Below, piece by piece: positions 42,835 through 51,489 of a stretch of 64,000 bases of DNA. The stretch's first letter is position 1; each line of letters opens with the position of its first letter. Made by a program: the position numbers and the translations under genes. Below the pieces are notes generated by a model. It saw only the letters and a program-made list of their open reading frames with translations, ran no database searches and was not told where the DNA came from. Source of the stretch: Akkermansiaceae bacterium (lineage in GTDB: Bacteria; Verrucomicrobiota; Verrucomicrobiia; Verrucomicrobiales; DEV007); NCBI GenBank assembly GCA_024233085.1, contig JACKQC010000009.1, positions 138,289 to 202,288 on the forward strand, written 5' to 3'.

Positions 42835-45090
42835 CTAATTTGCCGTGGGAATCCAAACCTGTAAATTCGCACTTTCGCCCTCCGGCACCATGCGCACACT
42901 GGCCCGCATCTGCTGGATCAGGCCTTTCAGCGCCGCCAGCGAGGCCGTCTGAAAGACCTCCGACCCGGCTCGCGCGGTGAGACGGAGATAGCCGTCGCGT
43001 TCCACGATCGTCAACTCCATCGGCAGCCCCTCCCCGTCGGGATGCGACCGGCGGTGGCTCTCGGCGGCCAGGGCGATCTCCACCGCGTAAAGACCGATCG
43101 AAATGGCGATCTCCGCGGGGCAGACGATCTCGTCGTCGCCCGTAACCCGCATCGGCGGGGCGTCGCCGCTCTGGGAAATTCGCTCCACGTCCGAGGCCAG
43201 CGTCCGTGTCAGGGCCGTCATGCGGACCGGACCGTCCGGCTCGACCGCGAACTCCGGCAGCCGGGTCACCACCCGCAGCCGGGCCTGAAATTTCCGGAGC
43301 AGGTCGCGCGGATCGCCACCGTGAACCGCGGCCTCGCCCGCCTCGAGCGCGAAGAGACTGCCGACGGTCTGGAGCTGGTTGCGGAAACGATGCCGCAGGC
43401 GCTCGCTCGCCACCGCGTCGAGGCTCTCCTCCGTGGTTTCCCGGTGGATGCCCAGCAAGGAACGCGGGCAACCCACCTCCTCCACCGGCAGGAACACCAC
43501 CTCGCAGGAGGCGATTTCACCGTTCTTCCGGCGAAAAGCCCGCCGGTCCCGCCAGCAACCGTCGCGGGTCAGCGAGTCCGACATCGCCTGGTTGAAATGA
43601 TCGGCCTCGTCCTCGGGCACATAGAGCGTGGCCAGCCCCTGGCCGACGATTTCCTTCGCCGAATACCCGAAAATCCGTTCCGCGGCCGGATTCCAGTCCA
43701 CGATCCGTCCCCGCACGTTCGTCAAGATCACGGCTTCCGTCAGGTGGCGAAAGGCGAGACTCCGCCGCACCAGCGCCTCGTGCGCGCGCGCCCGTTCGGT
43801 CACGTCGGAAATCACCGCCACCGCCGCTTCCGAGCCGCAGGGCGCGATCCGGATCGAGTAGGTCAGCGCGCCGGCGTCGATCTCCGAGGAAAATTCCCAG
43901 GAACTCACCTTTCCGTCGTCCAGCGCCCGGCGGATCGCCTCCTTCACCCGCCGGCCCAGCTCCGGCCAGAAAGCCGAGACACTGCCGCCGATCCATTCCT
44001 CGTCCGCGAGCCGGCCGTTCCAGGGACCCGTCGGCGGCATCATGTCCTCGATGGTGCCGTCCGCTTTCAGCAGGAGAATCAGGTCCGGAATCGCCTCCAG
44101 CAGGGCCCGGTTCTGCTCCTGGCTCTCGCGCAATTCCCGCTCGCCCCCGGACTCGACCGGCGGCAGCCATGGATCGTCCTCCAGGGAGCGTTCGATGGGA
44201 TCGATCGAATCGGACCGCCCGGTCTGCATTTCCCGGACCAGATAAGCAACATAGTGAACCTTGCGGTCCGCGTCGCGAATGGGCGCCAGCGTCACCTCCG
44301 TTTCGGCGATCTCGTTCGTGTCGCCCCGCCGGAAGCGCGCCCGCAACACCACGTCGTTCGCCGATTCGCTCGACAACAGCGACTTTTCCGCCGCGATCAG
44401 CGGCGCGCGATCCTCCGCCACCACCCGGTCCGTCAGCGTCTGACGCCGCAGCTCGGAACGCGGAAGATCGATCAGGTTTTCCACCGCCGGATTGGTCTCG
44501 ACCAGCCGGCCCGTGCGATCGACCAGCGCGATGCCCACCGGCGCGTGGTGAAAGACGGTGTTGAACTTCGCCTCGGTCAGCTTCAGCGCGTCCTCCGACC
44601 GGCGGCTCTCGGTGACGTCGAACAAGGTCAGCAACAGGCCGCCGTCCCCGAGCAGCTTCGCGCGAAACTCGATCTCCCGCAGTTTTTCCTCGGCCGTTTT
44701 CAGCGAAAACGCCCGCGTCAACTGCTTGCGCCACAGGTGTTCCCACCAGGACTGGATCACCTTTTTCGCGTAGGCCTCGTCCCGGCAGCCGCGCGTCAGC
44801 CACTCCTCGATCCCGCCGCACTCGCGGATGTCGAACCCGAGCAGCTTGCGATGGTGAGGATTGGCGTAAACCACTCCGCCGTCCCCGTCGAAAAGGATGA
44901 CGCCGAAGGGCAGGTTGTCGGCGATCTCGTGCCCGGTCATGGTGTCCCCGGAGCCGAAGCCGGGACGCTTCGGCGAAGACGACGGGGCCGACACACTGCC
45001 CTCCGGCACCTGGCCGGATGTCAGCATGTCGTCTTCCGCATCGGACTCGCCGGAGGACCCGGCGTCCGAACCGTAGGGACGGGAAACCAC
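42835..45090 (-). CDS. Multi-PAS sensor with degenerate HisKA_2 kinase core
   Basis: A 751-residue cytosolic protein with four PAS-like domains (about 50-170, 175-295, 330-440, 450-560). A HisKA_2-type dimerisation segment follows around 565 (RLRHRFRNQLQTVGSLF, His present). The ATPase part is degenerate: the N-box, normally NELxTNAxKH, reads YAVEIALAAES, and no DxGxG loop is visible. It is probably not an active kinase by itself but a sensor or phospho-relay partner of the hybrid kinase encoded 7 bp downstream. The start is GTG 45090 (MVSRPYG); ATG 45027 is an alternative. Confidence 0.78.
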   Translation of the reverse strand: MVSRPYGSDAGSSGESDAEDDMLTSGQVPEGSVSAPSSSPKRPGFGSGDTMTGHEIADNLPFGVILFDGDGGVVYANPHHRKLLGFDIRECGGIEEWLTRGCRDEAYAKKVIQSWWEHLWRKQLTRAFSLKTAEEKLREIEFRAKLLGDGGLLLTLFDVTESRRSEDALKLTEAKFNTVFHHAPVGIALVDRTGRLVETNPAVENLIDLPRSELRRQTLTDRVVAEDRAPLIAAEKSLLSSESANDVVLRARFRRGDTNEIAETEVTLAPIRDADRKVHYVAYLVREMQTGRSDSIDPIERSLEDDPWLPPVESGGERELRESQEQNRALLEAIPDLILLLKADGTIEDMMPPTGPWNGRLADEEWIGGSVSAFWPELGRRVKEAIRRALDDGKVSSWEFSSEIDAGALTYSIRIAPCGSEAAVAVISDVTERARAHEALVRRSLAFRHLTEAVILTNVRGRIVDWNPAAERIFGYSAKEIVGQGLATLYVPEDEADHFNQAMSDSLTRDGCWRDRRAFRRKNGEIASCEVVFLPVEEVGCPRSLLGIHRETTEESLDAVASERLRHRFRNQLQTVGSLFALEAGEAAVHGGDPRDLLRKFQARLRVVTRLPEFAVEPDGPVRMTALTRTLASDVERISQSGDAPPMRVTGDDEIVCPAEIAISIGLYAVEIALAAESHRRSHPDGEGLPMELTIVERDGYLRLTARAGSEVFQTASLAALKGLIQQMRASVRMVPEGESANLQVWIPTAN

Positions 45091-45256
45091 GAGGACGCAG
45101 ATTTGAGAATTTTCTAGACCCTGATATTTAGGAAAGGCAAACTAATTCGGCAAGCTGAATCGCCGAAAAATTCGTGAAAATGCGAAATAAATCGCCCTTT
45201 CCGCTCCGAAACGGGCTTATTCGCCGCGTTTCCCCCGATTTTCCGCCGCCGGGCGC

Positions 45257-46045
45257 TCAGTAGGCGCCGACCATGGCGCCGTCGATCAGGAGATTCTGCC
45301 CCGAAACGTAGGCATTCGCCTCCGAGCACAAAAACGCGACGATTCGCCCGAAGTCCGCCGGCTCGCCGTAGCGCCCCAGCGGGATGGCCGCCTCGCTCTG
45401 GCGGCGCTGCTCGTCGTAGGCGATTCCTTTCTGGCCGGCCCAGAGAGTGTCGAGCTGGGCGACGCGCTCGGTGTCGACGCGGCCGGGACCGACGGTGTTG
45501 ACGAGAATTTTGTCCTTTCCCAGCTCCCGGGCCAGGGTTTTGCCGAGACCGACCAGGCCGGCGCGGAAGGTGTTCGAGAGCAACAGTCCGTCGATCGCCT
45601 GCTTCGTCGAGGCCGAGCTGTTGTTCACGATTCGCCCGCCGCCGCCGGCGCGAAAATGCGGCAGCGCCGCGCGGATCGCCCGGACGTAACCCAGCAGCGT
45701 CAGATCGAAGGCCGACCGCCACGCGTCGTCGTCGAACTGGTCGAAGCCGCCGGCCGGCGGTCCGCCGGTGTTGTTGAAAAGCGCCCACAGGCCGCCGAAC
45801 TCCGCCGCCGTTCGCTCGACCGCCCGCTCCACATCGGCCGCGACGGTGATGTCGCCCGCCGTGAAGAGCGGCTCGTTCCCCGTCTCCGCGGCGATGGCGG
45901 CGGCGGTATCGCGCAGTTTTTCCTCCGACCGGGCGAAGAGCATCACGCGCGCGCCCTCGCGGGCGAATTCCAGTGCCACCCCGCGGCCGAGACCGCCCGA
46001 GGACGCCATCACGAGCACCGGTTTGTCCTTGAGACCGAGATTCAT
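45257..46045 (-). CDS. Atypical short-chain dehydrogenase/reductase
   Basis: A 262-residue SDR with a Rossmann fold: MASSGGLGRGVALEFAREGA (Gly-rich loop), GDITVAADV, and LFNNTGGPPAG in place of NNAG. The catalytic Tyr-x3-Lys pair is missing: the segment aligns as LLLSNTFRAGLVGLGK, with Ser in the place of Tyr and Arg in the place of Lys. An SSAS motif is at the usual Ser position. It belongs to a known divergent SDR group, so either it uses other residues or it is not a classical dehydrogenase. ATG 46045 begins MNLGLKDKPVLVM. Confidence 0.78.
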   Translation of the reverse strand: MNLGLKDKPVLVMASSGGLGRGVALEFAREGARVMLFARSEEKLRDTAAAIAAETGNEPLFTAGDITVAADVERAVERTAAEFGGLWALFNNTGGPPAGGFDQFDDDAWRSAFDLTLLGYVRAIRAALPHFRAGGGGRIVNNSSASTKQAIDGLLLSNTFRAGLVGLGKTLARELGKDKILVNTVGPGRVDTERVAQLDTLWAGQKGIAYDEQRRQSEAAIPLGRYGEPADFGRIVAFLCSEANAYVSGQNLLIDGAMVGAY

Positions 46046-46111
46046 GGTGGCCGAGGATAGTGCAGGGCGGCCCGGTGGCCAATCCCGAAAACGGCCGGTC
46101 TTCGGCGGCCC

Positions 46112-46152
46112 GACCCGACAGGGTTGACTCCATGACCTAACCCTGTTGGGTC
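46112..46152. repeat. Palindromic 22-bp-pitch repeat, locus G (two units)
   Basis: Unit 1 is 46112-46130 (GACCCGACAGGGTTGACTC) and unit 2 is 46134-46152 (GACCTAACCCTGTTGGGTC). They face each other in the divergent gap between the SDR and the glycosyltransferase genes. The rest of this gap (46153-46445) shows small hairpins but no gene or recognised RNA. Confidence 0.8.
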
Positions 46153-46445
46153 GTGCGCCTCGCCTCGCCTCGGCTTCCCGCCTTCATCGGCGGGGTGGGA
46201 TACCGGCGGAAAATGGTCGATTGTCTGGTCGGTCACAGGTTTCACCCCTTGCACATGGCATTCGACGGCTCAGCGGGGACGCTTCGCCCCACCCGGCTTC
46301 GCGCCTTCGGACAATCAAGGTCCCACCGATCGATCCTGGCAAGTCCGCCTCGAGCGGGGCGCTTCGCGTTGCGGAACGGGTCCCTCCGTGACATTTTGCC
46401 GCCCGCACTCCGCGTTCGCGCGCGGTGTTTCCGGGAGGGATTTCG

Positions 46446-47630
46446 ATGAACGTGGTTTTCGTCAATTTCGGCCAGTCCGACAACAACAGCGCCTACCACA
46501 TCCAGGGCTTCGCGCGCGGTCTCGCGGCGCGGGGGCACGATGTCGTGGTGGCGGCGGTCAAGGCGGCGCCGGACGGCGAATACCCGGCGCGCGACGGCCA
46601 CCGGCTGGTCTCGCACCGCACGGCGCTGCGGCTGGGCGTCCCTTTCGCCGATGGAAACGGGGCCGACATTCTGCATGTCTGGACGCCGCGGGAGATCACA
46701 CGGCTTTTTGCCCACATCTACGCCGAGGTCTGGGGGCCGGTGGCGCTGGTGGTGCACCAGGAGGACAACGAGGAGGCGATCTTCGAGCGTTACACGGGGC
46801 GAACCGTCGAGGAGGCGGCGCGGGAATTCGACGACGACCGCGACTGGTCGCGCGGGCTCATCCATCCGCGCCGGCACCGGGAGTTCGTCGCGGCGGCGCA
46901 GGGGGTGACGGCGGTGCATCGCTGCCTCGAACCGCTGATGGCGCCGGGCCAGCGCTGGATCGAGCTGCCGCCGGCGATCGACTTCGAATTTTTCTCGCCG
47001 GGCCCGGCCGATCCCGAACTGCGGGAGGAGTGGTTTCCCATCACGATTCCCCGCGCCCTGGCCACTTACAACGGGAACGATCACCCGGCCGCGATGTGGG
47101 ACGTGCGGCGGCTCTACGAGGCCTTCGATCTGTTGCTGGAGGACGGGCTCGACATCGGCCTGCTGCGGACCGGCCACACGCTGCGCAACGCCTACGACGG
47201 GGTCTATTGCCTGTCGGGCGACCGCTACCGGGAGCTGGGATTCGTCGACCGCGATTTCCTGCCGAAAATCCTCCGAAACATCGACTTCGCCATCCAGCCC
47301 GGGGACGACGACCCTTTCAACGCCTGCCGCCTGCCCGCGAAGGTTCCCGAATACCTCGCCATGGGCGTGCCGCTGATCGCGGGCCGGGCCAACATCGGCC
47401 GGGAACTCGAGGCGGCGGACGCGGCGATCGTTCTCGACCGCACGACGCCGGCCAACCTCGCCGACGCGGCGGAGTGGCTCACGGAACACCCGGCGGAGGC
47501 CGCCGAGATGGCCGGGCGCGCGCGGCGTTTCGCGCGCCGGCGATTCGGGGCGGAAACGATCCTGCCGACGCTGGAGGCGTTTTACCGCGAGTGCCTGGAG
47601 GGCGGGGCGCGCTTCGACCCGGCGCGCTGA
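46446..47630 (+). CDS. Glycosyltransferase (GT-B/GT4-like)
   Basis: A 394-residue protein with the two-domain GT-B pattern. The N-terminal half has MNVVFVNFGQSDNNSAYHIQGFARGLAARGHDVVV, and the C-terminal half has IQPGDDDPFNACRLPAKVPEYLAMGVPLIAG, where the Glu after PAKVP fits the EX7E-like nucleotide-sugar binding site. ATG 46446 has a GGGAGGG Shine-Dalgarno 6 bp upstream. It probably adds a sugar to an envelope polysaccharide; donor and acceptor are unknown. No neighbouring polysaccharide cluster is visible. Confidence 0.75.
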   Translation: MNVVFVNFGQSDNNSAYHIQGFARGLAARGHDVVVAAVKAAPDGEYPARDGHRLVSHRTALRLGVPFADGNGADILHVWTPREITRLFAHIYAEVWGPVALVVHQEDNEEAIFERYTGRTVEEAAREFDDDRDWSRGLIHPRRHREFVAAAQGVTAVHRCLEPLMAPGQRWIELPPAIDFEFFSPGPADPELREEWFPITIPRALATYNGNDHPAAMWDVRRLYEAFDLLLEDGLDIGLLRTGHTLRNAYDGVYCLSGDRYRELGFVDRDFLPKILRNIDFAIQPGDDDPFNACRLPAKVPEYLAMGVPLIAGRANIGRELEAADAAIVLDRTTPANLADAAEWLTEHPAEAAEMAGRARRFARRRFGAETILPTLEAFYRECLEGGARFDPAR

Positions 47631-47695
47631 CGGGGGGGCGCGCCGTTTTTTCGCGCTTGCCATCGCGGGCCGCCGGACCTGTAATGGTCCCCGTT

Positions 47696-49102
47696 ATGGG
47701 AACCGCAACGAAACTTCACAGGCTCGCCCCGGCGATTTTTTTAACGGTGGTCCTTTGCTCCTGCACGGCGCACCGCCAGTTTCACACCGACTTCAATTTC
47801 GGTCCCGTCGGCGGCCCCCGCGGCGAAGGGGACGAGCGCGTTTTCGAGGCGCACGGGAAATACCTCCTCGCCCACGTCGAATTCGACGACCAGGGGAAGT
47901 ACTGGGAGACCGACCTCGGCCGGACGGCGGGCGGGCCGGTGAACCAGATCGAGGCGCTCGAAGCCGTGGTGAAGGCCGATGTCGCGGCCCGGCCCGCGCG
48001 TTATCGGAACGGCGCGGTCTTCGTCGCCTACGCCCACGGCTGGCGGCATGGGGCGCGCGACGGGGACTCGGACCTGCTCCATTTCCGCGAACTGCTCGAG
48101 GGCGTCGCCGACGAGGAGCAGAAGGGCGGGAAGCGGCCCGTCATCGGGGTTTATCTGAGCTGGCGGGGCGGGAGAGTCGACGAATTGCGCGGCACTCCGG
48201 TCGAGAAAGTCGCCGCGCCGGTGCTCGCGGTTCCGGCCTTCCTCACCTATTGGGATCGGAAGGAGACGGCCCACCACATCGGCACGCACTCCTTCGGCGA
48301 AACCCTGACGCGCCTTTACGAATTGCGGAACCACGTGATCAGGCATGGCGAGGGGTTGGAGGAGGATGACCAGAAACGCGCCAAGACGCGCCTGATCGCC
48401 GTGGGCCACAGCTTCGGCGGCGCGGCGTTGTTCTCGGCGGTGTCGCGGTTCTTCGAGGACGAGTTGATCCGGGTCGAAACGGGCGAGAAAAAGTGGATCA
48501 AGCGTCGCTGGGACCTCGTATTGCTCGTGAATCCGGCCTTCGAGGCGCTGCGCTACGAGACGATCCACCGCTACACCGCGCGCATCGACCCGGCCGCGAG
48601 TTCGCCCTATCTGCACCTGCCGCGAATGCTGGTGGTCAGCGCGGGAAACGACGGGGCGAACCACTTCGCGCTCCCCGTGGGCCAGACGCTGGGCGATCTG
48701 CTGCGGCCGAAGCAGCGCGACAATCCGCGCCTGAACGAGGAGAAGCAACTGACGACGGCGCTGGGATTTCACGACGCCTTCCGCACCCACAGGCTGATCT
48801 ACGACGAAAACCCCGCCCCGGGGAAACCGCGCGTCCAGCTCGAATTCGACACGAAGACTTTGGCGGATCGCTCCGCCTTCGCCGAGGCGGACTACGCCCC
48901 GACGCGGGCTCAGTCGTATCTGAGGGCCTTCGACCCGGTTTTTGTCGACGGAAAGAGCCCGCGCCGGGTCCTGCCTTTCATGGTGGCGCGCACCGATGAC
49001 GTCCGCATTCTCGACGGCCACACGGGCATCTGGCGGACGCCGTTTCGGGATTTCGTCATCGCGTTTCTCGCGGCCCGCGAGGAGGCGGTGCGCGGGCTGT
49101 GA
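47696..49102 (+). CDS. Lipase-like lipoprotein of unknown specificity
   Basis: A 468-residue protein with a lipoprotein signal (TVVLCSC). A nucleophile elbow GHSFGGAAL is near residue 240, preceded by VFVAYAHGW (possible oxyanion region) and RPVIGVYLSWRGG. The fold looks like an alpha/beta hydrolase, but I could not identify the acid and His with certainty and do not recognise a named family. An ATG at 47684 is a possible earlier start; 47696 gives a better signal peptide. It follows the glycosyltransferase by 65 bp and converges with the metal ATPase. Confidence 0.65.
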   Translation: MGTATKLHRLAPAIFLTVVLCSCTAHRQFHTDFNFGPVGGPRGEGDERVFEAHGKYLLAHVEFDDQGKYWETDLGRTAGGPVNQIEALEAVVKADVAARPARYRNGAVFVAYAHGWRHGARDGDSDLLHFRELLEGVADEEQKGGKRPVIGVYLSWRGGRVDELRGTPVEKVAAPVLAVPAFLTYWDRKETAHHIGTHSFGETLTRLYELRNHVIRHGEGLEEDDQKRAKTRLIAVGHSFGGAALFSAVSRFFEDELIRVETGEKKWIKRRWDLVLLVNPAFEALRYETIHRYTARIDPAASSPYLHLPRMLVVSAGNDGANHFALPVGQTLGDLLRPKQRDNPRLNEEKQLTTALGFHDAFRTHRLIYDENPAPGKPRVQLEFDTKTLADRSAFAEADYAPTRAQSYLRAFDPVFVDGKSPRRVLPFMVARTDDVRILDGHTGIWRTPFRDFVIAFLAAREEAVRGL

Positions 49103-49117
49103 CGCCGCCGGCGGTGA

Positions 49118-51388
49118 TCAGCCGATTTCGGCGTCCTTCAGGAACAGCAGACGCAGGCTGTTGAGACAGACGATCACCGTGCTGCCCTCGTGGGCGAGCA
49201 CGCCGAGGGTGAGGTTTTCCGCCACGCCGAGGATCACCGCTCCCGCCATCGCCACCACGGTGCCGAGGGAGACGACGAGATTTTGCCGAATGATGCGGCG
49301 GGCGTGCCGGCTGATGTTTCGCGCCGTGAGGAGCTTTTCGATCTTGTCGTTCATCAGCACCACGTCGCTCTGCTCCAGCGCGGCGTCGCTGCCCTTGCCG
49401 CCCATGGCGACGCTGACGAAGGCGGCGGCGAGACTGGGGGCGTCGTTCACGCCGTCGCCGACCATGGCGACCTTGTGGCCGGCCTCTCCGAGTTCGCGGA
49501 TCGCCTCCACTTTGTCCTCCGGGTGCAGGCCGGCGCGCACCTCGCCGACTCCGAGCCGTTTGGCGACCTCCTCGGCCGCGCCGCGCCGGTCGCCGGTGAG
49601 CATCAGGGTGCGGATGCCGGCGGCGGCCAGCGTTTCCAGCACGGGCCGGCTTCGCTCGCGCACCTCGTCGCGCAGCAGGATGCGCCCGAGGAGGTCCTTG
49701 CGCACCACCCAGACTTCGGAAAACTCGATGGGCGGCTCGGGCACGGACCCGATCCAGTCGCCGAGATCGCCGCGCTCCATCAGCTCGCGCCTTCCCAGAT
49801 AGCTTAGCTCGCCCCCGGCCCGGCCGCGCAGCCCCTTGCCGCTGAAGGAGCGGAATTCGTCCAGATCGAGCGCCTCCACTCCCGCCGCCTCGGCGTGGGC
49901 GACGATGGCGCGGGCGATGGGATGGGTCGAGTGCCTTTCGAGAGTCAGCGCGATGGACAGCACCTCCGTCTCCCTCCCGGGGGGGAAGCTCTCGATGCGT
50001 CCGACGCGGAGTTCGCCCGTGGTCAGCGTGCCCGTCTTGTCCAGGGCGACGGTGTCGATGATGTCGAGGTTTTCCACCGCCGCGCCGCCGCGGAAAAGCA
50101 CGCCGCGCCGCGCGCCGGAGGCGATGGCCGCGAGAATGGCCGAGGGGATCGACAACACCAGCGCGCAGGGACTCGCCACGACCAGCAGCATCATCGACCG
50201 ATAGAACGCCGAGGGCGCCTCGCTCCCGGAGCGGAAGGGCGCCAGCCCGAAGCCCAGCCACCAGACGAAAAACATCGCCACCGTGGCCCCGAGGATCAGC
50301 GCGGTGTATTGGGTGCCGAAACGGTCGGTGAACCGCTGGCTCGGCGCGCGCAGGTGCTGGGCTTCGCGGATGAGGCGGACGATTTTTTGCAAAGAACTCT
50401 CGGCGGCGGCGCGCGTGACTTTCACCGTCAGCGCGCCCCAGAGATTCAGGGTGCCGCCGTAGACGGAGTCGCCCGCGGCCTTCGGAACCGGCTTCGCTTC
50501 CCCGGTCAGGTTCGACTCGTCCGCCGCCGACTCCCCGGACACGACTTCTCCATCGGCGGCGAAGGCTTCGTCCGGCTTCAACTGGAGGAGATCGCCCGCG
50601 CCGAGCCGGTTCACCGGGCGTTCCTCGATCCGCCCGTCCGGCAGCAGCACGCGCGCGGTTTTCGGCGCGGCTTTGGTCAGGGCGTTGATCTCGCGGTGGG
50701 TTCGGTGCAGCGCGTAGTGTTCCAGCGCGCCGGAGAGCGAGAAAAGAAACAGCAGGAGCGCCCCCTCCGTCCAGGCGCCGATCGAGACCGCGCCGGCGGC
50801 CACCGCCAGCATCAGGAAATGCACGTCCAACTGGCGGAGGCGGATCTTTTCCCAGGCGTCGCCGGCCGCGTCCCAGCCACCCGCGAGCAGGGACACGCCG
50901 AAAAGCGATCGCACGAGCCAGCTCGGGACGGCGCCGAATTTCTCCAGCACCGTCGCCACGACCAGCGCGACACCGCAGATCGCGGCCTGGAGCGCCAGCG
51001 CCTTCCATTCCTCGCGGCTTTGGCGCTCAAGTTCCTCCGGCTCGGGCCAGGCGAACTCGCGCCACTGCCACAGATGCGGCGCGGTGGGGCAGGTGGGCTT
51101 TTCGAGCAGGGCGCCCCGGTCGCCGCTCTGGTAGTGAACGCCAAATCCCAGGGTCGCCGGCGCCTCGGGCGGCCGCGTGTCGAGCAGGTGCTCTTTTTCC
51201 AGGCCCGCGAGCACCGTTTCCAGCCGGTCGCGGAGGGCACCCATGTCCACGCTGCCGAGGGTGGCCACGGAGACTTTCCGGCGCACGGGATCGACCCGCA
51301 CCGCCTCGACATGATCCTCGCGCACGAGAAACTCGGCGAGACTGGCGATCCAATCGGTGGCGTTCGGGTTGGCTGGGGAGGAATCCAT
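49118..51388 (-). CDS. P1B-type metal-transporting ATPase (SPC type)
   Basis: A 756-residue P-type ATPase. The metal-binding membrane motif is SPC (406-408 in VASPCALVLSIP), the phosphorylation site DKTGTLT is at about 449-455, and GDGVNDAPSL is in the hinge. SPC is typical of the P1B-4 group, which exports Co, Zn or Fe, so that is the likely substrate range. The N-terminal HMA-like domain (about 10-60) lacks the CxxC metal site. It has a cytosolic loop with the phosphatase signature LTGEAKPVPK. ATG 51388 is favoured because a frame extending to 51547 shows no similarity. Confidence 0.86.
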   Translation of the reverse strand: MDSSPANPNATDWIASLAEFLVREDHVEAVRVDPVRRKVSVATLGSVDMGALRDRLETVLAGLEKEHLLDTRPPEAPATLGFGVHYQSGDRGALLEKPTCPTAPHLWQWREFAWPEPEELERQSREEWKALALQAAICGVALVVATVLEKFGAVPSWLVRSLFGVSLLAGGWDAAGDAWEKIRLRQLDVHFLMLAVAAGAVSIGAWTEGALLLFLFSLSGALEHYALHRTHREINALTKAAPKTARVLLPDGRIEERPVNRLGAGDLLQLKPDEAFAADGEVVSGESAADESNLTGEAKPVPKAAGDSVYGGTLNLWGALTVKVTRAAAESSLQKIVRLIREAQHLRAPSQRFTDRFGTQYTALILGATVAMFFVWWLGFGLAPFRSGSEAPSAFYRSMMLLVVASPCALVLSIPSAILAAIASGARRGVLFRGGAAVENLDIIDTVALDKTGTLTTGELRVGRIESFPPGRETEVLSIALTLERHSTHPIARAIVAHAEAAGVEALDLDEFRSFSGKGLRGRAGGELSYLGRRELMERGDLGDWIGSVPEPPIEFSEVWVVRKDLLGRILLRDEVRERSRPVLETLAAAGIRTLMLTGDRRGAAEEVAKRLGVGEVRAGLHPEDKVEAIRELGEAGHKVAMVGDGVNDAPSLAAAFVSVAMGGKGSDAALEQSDVVLMNDKIEKLLTARNISRHARRIIRQNLVVSLGTVVAMAGAVILGVAENLTLGVLAHEGSTVIVCLNSLRLLFLKDAEIG

Positions 51389-51489
51389 GCTCCGGCGGAG
51401 AGACGGCGGGGGAGGGCGGATCGAAGGCGCAGTTTGCCCGTTGGAACCCGGTCCCGCAACCGCTGCTTTCCGTTTGCCCGGGCTCGCCG

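Noticed and set aside
47631..47660. GGCGCGCC followed by six T as a terminator after the glycosyltransferase
   Set aside because: The palindrome has no loop, so a stable hairpin cannot form.
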